A DNA stretch of 64,000 nucleotides from Dromiciops gliroides. Lineage: Eukaryota; Chordata; Mammalia; Microbiotheria; Microbiotheriidae. The notes under the pieces were generated by a model. The model had not been told where the DNA came from, made no database searches, and saw only the letters and a list, made by a program, of their open reading frames with translations. The translations under genes and the position numbers were made by a program. This document shows, piece by piece, positions 54,578 through 64,000 of the stretch (positions are counted from its first letter, which is position 1; each line of letters opens with the position of its first letter). The DNA is taken from contig NC_057861.1 in NCBI RefSeq assembly GCF_019393635.1, positions 309,701,968 through 309,765,967 on the forward strand. Direction: 5' to 3'.

Positions 54578-57500
54578 GTTTGTTTATTCTTTATATCCAT
54601 ATATAAATTCTATAGGAATTTGAAGCACATTTTACAGTATACTTACACGTTATATTTTTCCTTTTAGATTATCATTAGCTTTTAATTGTCATTCCAACTG
54701 ATCAGTGTTTTTCTGCTTCTGTAAAGAAGATAAAACTATAAATCTACCATGTCAAATGTAAATAGTTTATTTTCTTACATTTGGCAGCGTATATCTACAT
54801 AGTGTGAATTATTTGTAAATCATTTAGCGCAAATATTTCAATTTACCTCGGGTAAAGCAAAATATACCATGACTTTTTTTTTTAGGGTTTTTGCAGGGAG
54901 GGTGGGGTGGGACCCTTTTTGGGCATCATCAGAATATAGATTTAGAGTTGGAAATGACCTTAGAGGTCATTTATTCCAACTCCCTCATTTTTCAGGTAAA
55001 GAATTAAGTTTCAGAGAGATTGTGACTTTCCCAGTCTTTTTAGAATCCTCTTCCCCTTCTTCACTAAAATGTATTTTATACATTTTGTGTAAATTAAGAA
55101 CACAGGCAAGCCTTGACTTATGTACAAATTCAGTGTTTAGATATCACAAATATTTACTAAGACTCTACTGTGTACAGAGTGATGTTTCATTTGCTGGGGA
55201 AAATACAAAATTTCAATTAGACCTGGTCCCTTCCTCTTACTCAATTTGTAGTCTAGTAGCAGAGTATAGACATATGTATAAATGAGGATGATACGTGAAA
55301 AGTGTGTGAAAGAGGTACAGAGTACTATGAGAGGTCAGTGTAGGGGATATTTCCAATTTAAGGGAAACAGGGAGGGTTTTCTGGTTTGAGTTGAACTTTA
55401 AATGCTTGGTAAGAATTCTTTAGATTGAGAGAGAGAGAGAGAGAGGTGGGGGGCAGGCAGAGGTGTGGGGGCGGGGAGGGAGAGAGCACTAGACATTCTA
55501 GTCTAGAACACATGGAGGGGTGATTAGTATAAATGAAAGCTGAGAAGGTTAGAACTTGAATACTAGGCCAAGGAGTTTGAATTTTGTTTTGTATTATTTC
55601 TGGAGGATTTTGAGTAGAGGAATGACATTACTTTATGAGGATGAGCAAAGAGTAGGAAGTTATTTCAGTAATCCAGTTGGGTTTTAATGAACTATTGTAC
55701 TAGAGCAATGAGAATAGAGAAGAAGGGATGTTTGATTGGAGATAATGCAGTTGGGGTGCCTGAGGCTGTGAGTTGTTTGAGCTCAGGAGTTCTGAGTTAC
55801 AATAGGGCTAAAGAGGATTGGTTGTCCATGCTGAGTCTAGTACCAATATGGTGAGACCCCTGGAACTAGGGGCTACTAGGCTGTCTAAAGAAGTGCAAAT
55901 TGACCCAAGTTGGAAACAGAGCAGGTCAAAACTTTTGTGGAGATCAGTAGTGAGATTAGTCCTATATGAGTTGCTACTTTGGACTTGGGCTAAATAGGGC
56001 TACCCAGTCTCAAAAAAAAAAAAAAGATATGAGATAGAATAGGGAAAATTTAATGTCTGATTGCATATGAGAGAGAATGACACTAAATTTTTAAAAATGG
56101 TTTATTTTTATCATTTGGAACTTGTTTCTCTTTTCTTTTTCTATTTGTTCACTCTTCCTCTGTATACTTTTCTTCCTTTAGTACAGGATTATCAGGTGAG
56201 GTAATATTTCTAAAGCACTTAGCACAAAAGTTATTAATAAATTCTTGTTCACTTCTTTCTATTCCCCAGTACCTCGTGCTACCCATCCTTACCTTGTTTA
56301 GCTCTTTATCCTTTGGAAATTGTAGGGGGAAGAAGATCACCTTCCCTGATGGAAGTGGTCATGTTAAGGGAGGAGAGGATAAATCCTAATCTTCTTCCTC
56401 ACTCTCATATCTATCACTCTTCAGCCTGTATCCTGAAGTGATTATCCCAAAGCCCTTCTTTTTTACCATAGCTCCTATGATAAGATGCTCATATAGTTTG
56501 GCCTTGGTTTTCCTTTGTATTGAAGTCAGTGTTCATAGAGAGCAAATAATTTTTCATATGATGTCAGATAATTTTTTCAGAATATTAATGGAACACATTT
56601 TAGTAATATATTTTTTAAAATAGGCATGTATAAAGTTGTAAATTGCTCCCAATTTTCTGAAAGCAATGAATTTATTTGGTAAAAAGCAGGGGTGTATTTT
56701 TAGCTCTGGAAGAAAGACAACAAACTTTTTAATGGGGAACCCCTCCCCCCAGCTGTTTTGCTCCCATTCTGACTCTATTGGGCAAACTGTGCCCCTTAAA
56801 GGGAAGGGGGAAATCCTTCATTTGTACTACAAATATAAATTCAGTCTGGGATTTCCTTTGTGGATTTATGTATCTCTGGTTTTCAATCAAGGAGTCAGTT
56901 TAATGCTGTAATATAGTTTACTTTTTTTTTTTTTTTGGTTTTTCTTTTGGTAAGATTTACAAATGATTTGAAATCCTGAAACTAGAGTATACTCTAAAAA
57001 TCTTATTCTTAAAACTTTTGCACAACTGTCACAAATTATTTGATTTAAAGTATTTAAAATTATTTTAGGATTATGGGCTAACGATTTAGAGTTGTAAAGA
57101 CTTTAGAGGCCATCCAATCCCTACTCTTCCTCATCATTTAACAGTTGAGGAAACATGCTCCAAGAGAAGTGACTTGTCTATGGTTAAATAAGTAGTATGA
57201 CAGGTGGGGTTTGAACCTGGTTCTTCCTTCTCAAAGTCCAACTGCCATGCTGCCTGCCTCTCTTACACATAAATGTAAAAGGCCTTATCATACTATAAGA
57301 GTGAATAGGATGTCGTAAAAGTCTTAGTACAGTTCACTATGCTAAAACTTTGGGAACACCTTGTTTAGTTCAATATATTTATAGTGCAAAGAAGGTTGAC
57401 TTACAAGTTTGAAATAATCTTCCTTAGAATATGTATTTCATAGAATTAGGACATTTAGATTTAGAAAGAATATTAGAGTTCAGTCCCCTCATTTTACCAA

Positions 57501-57704
57501 TGGAAAAAACTAAGGCCTCAATAAGTTAAATTCTTTATTAAGATCACACAACTAGTTAATGGAGTCAGATCTAGTATCCAGTTCTTTTGATTTCAAGATT
57601 AGTATTCTTTTTAGTATAGCATTTCACAAGCCAATAAAATTGATTTAATTTGATTGTCTTCATGTGTTATTTTTGTCATTAAAGACTCATATTTGCATTT
57701 CCAG
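54578..57704 (+). other. MBD2 intron 2
   Basis: This 3.1-kb intron runs from gtttgt to cag. It contains MIR-like fragments with the phrase TTAGAGTTGGAAATGACCTTAGAGG (54934-54990; a similar one at 57085-57260), a GA microsatellite at 55428-55444, and a diverged stretch at 55500-55740 resembling repeats in intron 1. No coding sequence was recognised. Confidence 0.8.
55428..55444. repeat. (GA)n microsatellite
   Basis: Eight to nine GA units followed by a G-rich, purine-only stretch (55445-55486). Confidence 0.9.
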
Positions 57705-57842
57705 GGTAAACCAGACTTGAATACAACATTGCCAATTAGACAGACAGCATCTATTTTCAAACAACCTGTAACTAAAGTCACGAACCATCCTAGTAATAAA
57801 GTAAAATCGGACCCTCAACGAATGAATGAACAACCACGTCAG
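57705..57842 (+). CDS. MBD2: MBD2 exon 3, linker after the MBD
   Basis: This 138-base exon is bounded by acceptor gcatttccag and donor gtaagg. It encodes 46 whole codons (residues 240-285), starting GKPDLNTTLPIRQTASIFKQ and ending RMNEQPRQ. In the family this part lies between the MBD and the C-terminal coiled coil, in a largely disordered region that helps recruit NuRD subunits (known). Phase 0 at both ends keeps the frame from exon 2. The next expected exon begins with the LFWEKR motif; I found no such coding stretch in the following 6.1 kb, so the gene continues past the window. If the donor is not used, the frame stays open for 34 intronic codons before a stop (TAA, 57945-57947), which would give a truncated protein without the coiled coil. 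Confidence 0.97.
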
Positions 57843-60765
57843 GTAAGGGTATCATCAGTTTTCCAGCCTTACAATTCAGGATTCGATATTATGACTGGAA
57901 AAAATTCAAGTAAATTAATATTCATTTTCATTCTGTTTGGAAAGTAAGTCTTATATGCTAGAGAACTACACAAAAATAAGAAGATTAAGATATAAGATAA
58001 TTATAAAGCGAATTTTAAGAACATTTTGTGGAATTTATTTTTATGATATTAATATATAATTTCTCAACATTACTATTGAAATGCTTTTAGGATACCCACT
58101 TAGATGTAAACTAACAGTTTGACAGTAATGAATATCAACTTTACCTTGTCATACCCCTTCACCCTTCCACATTAGAATTTGAATTTTTTAAAGTTAAGTT
58201 TCTAAGGATAGAATTTCATAATGGGGTGAAAAGTGAAATTTATTTATTTTTAATAAAATATTTTATTATTAATTCAAAACTGACTTTTTTCATTCCTTCA
58301 TTAAATCCCCTTTAAATTATATGAAAGACATTTTTTAATAAAAATAATATATTGTATCCATGTACATCCTCCATTTTTATAAAATTTAATTTAAACTCCC
58401 TTTCATCTGTATATCAAGCTATTATTCACTAACAGAATCTATTCTCAGAAATTAAAATATGCAGTTATCAGAAAGGCCTACCTGTTGCGTAATAACGTCA
58501 CTTACTAGAGGACAGAGACTTTTCAAAATTTTCTGTTTAGAGAGATCTTTTATTCCTATTGGTGTTTGAAAAGTTAGTTATTTCATCAGTTTTTAGTGGT
58601 AGCTGGGGGTAAAGACAACAATAAATAATTATGTTCTCTTTTTTCCTGCTTCTTCCTAGCTAAGGAACAGAAAGTACTGATTTACTTACAACTTTGACTT
58701 GCTCTTTCATTCCCTTTCAAATTCAGTTGTCTCACTCTACCCTTTCATTTTAATTTTGGTTTTCATTGGTCCCTTAAATTTTTCATCTTCAGACTTCATA
58801 AGGATTTGGCCAAACTTTCAGACAGTTGCTCTAGAAGAGGCTGTACATAAAGAAATTCAGTTCCCACATCCTCTGTAGTGTTTTTTCCTCTTCAGGTGAG
58901 CCAGGAAAACAGAAGATATTTGGAGCCACATTGGATCAGCATCTTGCTATAGATGTCTCAAGAATTGAAGGTCTAAACTTGCTTTACTGTTGGTCCCCAA
59001 GAGAATCAACAGGGGCCATGTAAGTGTATCACATCCAATCTAAAAGATGCATACCTGCATGTGCCTTTAGCTTCTTGTCACCACTTAGGTTTTCCTTTGA
59101 GCCATTCATTTTTTTGGTATTAGGCTTTGAACTTCTGTTTGACCACTGCAATAGAGATAGTCATCAAACTGCTGGTGTTTGGATCTAGTATATTCATTAC
59201 AACAGGGAAAGAATTCTGCCATTCAGAACTTTGCCTCCTTGGGTAAAATTCTTCTGATTATTTTCTTTTTCAGATACTGTCTAAAGTCTTGTACATCTTT
59301 TCCTTTGGCTTTTTGGTGATTAAAAATCCTCTCCTAGCCTAAAGATTTTTATTTAGTGATGATTTTTAGTAAATAATTGGGTAAGACTTTACTTTTAAGG
59401 GAGGGGGAATGGGTCCAAAAGATAAAGAAGGTGGAATGATATCTTTAAATAATACCTTTTTGATTGTAGATTTTGGTTTCCTATGTAGAATAGATACAAT
59501 TTTACAGACTCCATCCTCATCTTTTCCTTGCAAGAGCATATTTAGTAATCTCTAGTGTCTTGATCATAGACCAAAGTGAGTAGTGATTCAGTCATTTGAA
59601 AGACAAATTTAGTTATAATTGTATTTTTAATTATAATAATATCTAGCATTTATATAGTGCTTTAAGGTTTTCAAAGTGCTTTATTTGTTATTTTTTAACC
59701 ATATATTTTAGATCCCATTAATAATCATGTTAAAATGTCTTTGAAGATATTAGTATCCTGAAGTAAGAAATTAAAGAATAATTTTGAAGATCTGAGATGA
59801 CTTTAGCATTGCATTATACCCCCCTCCCAATTTCTAAATTCTGTATTAAGCTGGAGTTTTTATCTTTCTTTCTTCCTAGTATAGATAGGAAGCATTAAAA
59901 CTATGGAGGAAATACTTCTACTAAAGTATGGACTATTACCTAGTTTTATCTTTACTCCTTCTCTGGGTAGAAATTTTCCCTGGATGAGAATAAAACTTAA
60001 TTATCATAGGACAATTACCCATTTTCCCCTTCTTTATCTTCTGCATAGACATCAAGTTGTTATTAGTTGTTAGTTCGTTTTGAGTATCTTACGTTAGCAA
60101 GAGGATTTTCGTTTGGGCTGGTATAGGAAAAAACAGAAAGAGGAAGACAATTTATTTTGCTAGTGTTTTCAATAGTTTTTTCTGTCAACTGTTCTGGTTA
60201 AAATTATAACAGAAACCAATGTTTGACCAGTAACAATTTACTGTAAAAGATCATTGGATCATAGCTTTTGAACAGGCAGGAACCTTAAAAATTACTTTTC
60301 CAGGTGAGAAAACAGATTTTACATGTTTACTGGAAAATAAATGACAGTGAGTTCTTGTTGTTGAGATATTATGAGGACATACATCAATAGCCTCACCTTC
60401 AAAACATTTAATTTGACATTGATACTTTGTAAATTTATTAAATTGAATTATTGGATGGGTGCTAAATTCTTTCAGGGGGCTTTTAAAAACTCATTGAACA
60501 ATTGAATTAAATGTTGAGTTTTGTTTTATATTTTCGTAGTTAAATAATCAAGTACTTTTTGACTAAATCAAGGTACTTCACTCTATGAGATAAGATGGAA
60601 AATGAAACAGCTCCTTTTAAGGATTTTGATATTAAGTCACAGACTGCAATTTAGGTTTCCAGACTTCTGGTATATTTTTCTTCCTATGAGTAGTTTTGAA
60701 GTTATTTATATAATAACTATTCAAATAATAAAGTAATTCTGCCAGGCTATACATTAAGCAGCAGT

Positions 60766-61037
60766 GAGGATAATAATAGCTAGCATTTCTGTAGTGCTAT
60801 GTACTAGTCTCTGACGTAAGTAAGCTCTTTATGATTGTTATCTCATTTGATCCTCACAACAACCCTGCATAGTAGGCACTATTATTATCCCTATTTTACA
60901 CATGAGGAAACTGAGGCAAACAAGTTAAATGGTTTCCCTGGGGTCATACATCTAGTAGGTAGCTGAGGTAGGATTTGAACTCAAGTCTTCCTAACTGCAG
61001 GCCCAGTATTCTATCCATTGTGCTACCTAGTTGTTAG
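60766..61037 (-). mobile_element. MIR-like SINE, near complete
   Basis: GATAATAATAGCTAGCATTTCTG ... CCTCACAACAACCCTGCATAGTAGG ... ACATGAGGAAACTGAGGC ... GGATTTGAACTCAAGTC ... CTATCCATTGTGCTACCTAG. The uninterrupted reference for 13790-14640. Confidence 0.85.
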
Positions 61038-61504
61038 TAATGTACAATCTAATTGCTATATATTTTGTATTCTGTAAGTATTTAAAATATTGATATATTG
61101 TGAATCTCTTTGGTTCATTGACTTTGGTAATTCTATAGTTGGAAAGACTAAAAATTGTTATCATCAAATAAAATAATGCCTTAAATAGAATTTAGCTGTG
61201 TGTTTTGCTTGTTCTTTACATCTAAGGAGATTATTTTCTAGAGCATATTTATAAAACATGGTTGGGTAAATGACCAACCAGTGTTGGACATATTGTTTAA
61301 GAGGCTTTGATCCTTGTTATTAAATAAGTTAGTGATAATATCCATATTGGGTAGTTCAGTATTGGGTAGAAAAGTATTTTGTGTATTACTAATAGATTTT
61401 ACAACAGGTATTTTCATGTAGCCCCCACTGGCATTTTTAATGAACAATTTAATTCTCATGAGTTGATTGATATCCAAATCAGAAAAATCTGTTGGAATTT
61501 TAAT

Positions 61505-61660
61505 TTTTTTAATTTTTAATTTTTTTGTGGGGCAATTGGGGTTGTGACTTGCCCAGGGTCACACAGCTAGTAAGTGTTAAATGTCTGAGGTCAGATTTGA
61601 ACTCAGGTCCTCCTGAATCCAGGGCGGGTGCTCTATCTACTGTGCCACCTAGCTGCCCCC
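61505..61660 (-). mobile_element. tRNA-derived SINE
   Basis: T-rich tail, GTGGGGCAATTGGGGTTGTGAC, GAACTCAGGTCCTCCTGAATCC, CCACCTAGCTGCCCCC. Perfect 11-base target duplication GGAATTTTAAT at 61494-61504 and 61661-61671. Confidence 0.92.
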
Positions 61661-64000
61661 GGAATTTTAATCAGATTAATGATGCTATTGGAATATTTAC
61701 TGGTCAAATCTCATAGTACTCTGAAAAACATTTTTCCAAATTTAACTTTGTCAATACAGGAAGGACTCACTCTTCTATTCCATGTTCATTATTCTTCCTG
61801 ATGTGTAAATTTTTTTGTCTGCATAGGTTCTCAGTTGAGAGTCTTGATTCTTTTGATACTATTGTTACCTGTATTTTTATAGGATTAGAAACAATGTTTT
61901 TGTTACTTCTTAATTAAATGCTAGAATGTCTGTTGAATGTAACAGCAAACTAAAAAATATTTTTGATCTTCTGAGATTATCAAAATTGTTTCTTATATAG
62001 TTTTCATTGTAGTATTTTTTAAATGGGAAAAACATTTTCAAAGCTGGGGTAAAGCTATTTAAGTCTCCTGTAGGGTCCTTTGTTTTCTTTTATATTTGTA
62101 TTGCTCTCATATAAAAGGATGTAAAACTTTGATTTATTTTCAGGAACCAAGCTTTTAAAATGTGTGTTCTTAGTAGAAACTGTATAGGCTGCAAAAACAT
62201 CCTGGGGCAAGGCAATCTATAAGGAATCTTTGGCTCAAGATTTATGTATTAAAATTTTATCACCAAGAAACATCCTAGTCAGTGCTAGGAATTCCAACCA
62301 CATTCCCTTCAAAGGCACTCTTTCCTGCCAGTTATTTCCTGAAGAGGTTTATTGCATTTTTCTATTTCTTAAGAAGTGAGTTAGCTTATACATCCAGTAC
62401 CAGAGGGTATTATATTCCTTATTTTAAGTAAGAAATGTAAATCACCACATTCTTATTAAAACCATATTCTTAAAATTAATTTTAGTGACATTACAAATGT
62501 AGTATAAAACTTCACCAGTGAATTCCATGTAAACTATATTTTTGCCTGTGGATTAATATTACTAAACTTTATAGTTCTCAAAGCACTTTCACATTATTTA
62601 TATGTGTGTGCATAACATATAACATGTAATGTGTAATATATGTATATATGTGTATATTACAACAGTCCTACGAAGTAGACAGAACAGGTATTATTAGCAT
62701 TATATTTTAACCTTTATCAATATCTGTATTTTTACATCACCCTCACTTCCAAGTGTGCCCCTCCTCCCTTCACTATTCAGGATGGTATCTCTTGTAACAA
62801 AGAAAAAGAAGAAAGGGGGAGGAACTAATCACATCTAATCAGGATATCAACCAAGTCTTTGCAATATTCCACACCCATCATCTCTCACATATGCAGAGCA
62901 TATGCATTTTCTCAGCTCAAGGAAAATTAACTTTTATCCCTGTTTTACACATGAGAAAACCAAAGCTCAGAAAAATGGGGTGACTTGCTCAAATTCTTAG
63001 AACTAGTGGCAGAATTCAAGACCTGGAACTCAGGTTTTCTGTCTTCTAATCCATCAGTCTTTCCATCATTCCATGATGTATAACTTGATATGTAGAACAT
63101 TGTATTTTATGCAGTAGGAAATGGTAAACTTCTGAAAAAAACTTTAGGAGGGCAAAACAGAGCTTTACAAAGATTAATTTGATTATTGAATTAGGATGGG
63201 ATGTCTAGTATCCCAATTTACACACTTTTGCCATAGTAAGGTAATGAAGGTTTAGACTAGAGTGGTAGCAGTGGGAACAGAAACACAGAGATGGATAGGA
63301 AAGCTATTATTAATGAAAAATTAACAGGATATGGTGATTACCTTATATGGCAGGATTAAAGGAGAAGTAAGATGGAAATATTTCCTTTATTCATGTCTTG
63401 GAGAATGGTGGAATCACTAACAGAAATAATGGAACTATAATGGGGCTTTTGGTTTTGCTAAGGTGAATTTGATATTAGACAAGTTTGTTGTGGAAGGATG
63501 ACAAGATAGTTAAATAGAAATATTTAGTGGACAAGAAGAAATGTAGTTCTTGAACTCAGGAGAAAGTCAGGACTGGGGATAATATAGTAATACAGAATTT
63601 TAGAGTTAGAAGAGATATCAGAGGCTTTCCAATCTATCCTGTATTGGAGTTGGAATCCAGTCTATAACACGGTTAGTGGTCATCCATATTTCATTTTATA
63701 GTATTTAGTGAGGTGGAGGCCACTGCCAAGAGTCTGTTGAACATTTGGATACCTGTAATTATTAAGACCTTTTCTCTCAAATTGAGCCATATTCTCCTTC
63801 TTTGTAGTTTCTACTTAATATTCTTAGTTCTACCCTCTGTTGTTAAAAAAGACAAATTGAATGCCTTTTCTACATAGCAGCCCTTCATATTCCTGAAAGC
63901 AGCTCCCATGGCTACTCTATGTCATCTCTTCTCTAGCTTCCTTCAGCTGATTCCCATATTACATGCTCTTTTGTTCCTTTGCTAAACTAATAATACATGA

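Larger units (their letters stand above)
57843..64000 (+). other. MBD2 intron 3, 5' part (runs off the window)
   Basis: The intron starts with a strong donor, gtaagg. No continuation exon was found to the window end. It contains an intronic AATAAA at 58252, a MIR-like SINE (60766-61037), a young SINE (61505-61660), and otherwise AT-rich sequence with diverged fragments. The stretch 63230-63560 carries wording (TAGAGTGGTAGCAGTGGGA-type) similar to an ancient repeat also present at 31730-34720. Confidence 0.75.

Noticed and set aside
54869..55285. 138-codon + frame in MBD2 intron 2
   Set aside because: Starts after a T-run, passes through a MIR-like repeat, no splice or family support.
62161..62340. 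Second possible snoRNA-like stretch in intron 3
   Set aside because: No H box/ACA box arrangement with supporting stems could be found.
57843..64000. Search for MBD2 exon 4 (LFWEKR...)
   Set aside because: No frame with this sequence or a plausible acceptor-exon-donor was seen, so the exon lies beyond the window.

Overview
The window is eukaryotic and most probably from a marsupial, perhaps an Australian lineage (inference). It is AT-rich and crowded with interspersed repeats. The commonest is a tRNA-derived SINE beginning GGGGCAGCTAGGTGG and ending near CACTTAACCCCAATTGCCTCA, a type I know from marsupials. It also carries RTE, CR1/L3-like, L1 and L2 LINEs, endogenous-retrovirus LTRs, and one very CpG-rich island.

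One protein-coding gene is recognisable, MBD2 (methyl-CpG-binding domain protein 2), on the + strand. Exon 1 (coding part 27117-27673) lies in the CpG island. Exon 2 is 54418-54577 and exon 3 is 57705-57842. Each has canonical splice sites and the phases join correctly. Together they encode residues 1-285 in this copy's numbering: the Gly/Arg-rich N terminus, the complete methyl-CpG-binding domain and part of the region after it. The C-terminal exons, starting with the LFWEKR-type sequence of the family, are not in the window; it ends inside intron 3.

Layout. 1-26800 is intergenic with no supported gene: CR1/L3-like and L2 LINE remnants, a decayed RTE element (about 3960-6650), several SINEs with clear target-site duplications, a solo LTR (13916-14497), an ERV 3' end (16844 to about 18060), then a repeat-poor stretch (18500-25000). 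26810-27740 is the CpG-island promoter and exon 1. 27674-54417 is intron 1. It contains a candidate H/ACA snoRNA near its 5' end (28919-29048), two places where two SINEs sit head-to-tail at the same target, and an old L1 (about 42700-48355) with an LTR and SINEs inserted in it. 54578-57704 is intron 2 and 57843-64000 is the start of intron 3.

The most interesting items are the candidate snoRNA in MBD2 intron 1, the overlapping upstream reading frames at the MBD2 start, the G-run tract that encodes the Gly-Arg repeat, a 70-base near-perfect hairpin at 14761-14830, and the nested, datable transposon stacks. No previously undescribed multi-gene system was seen.
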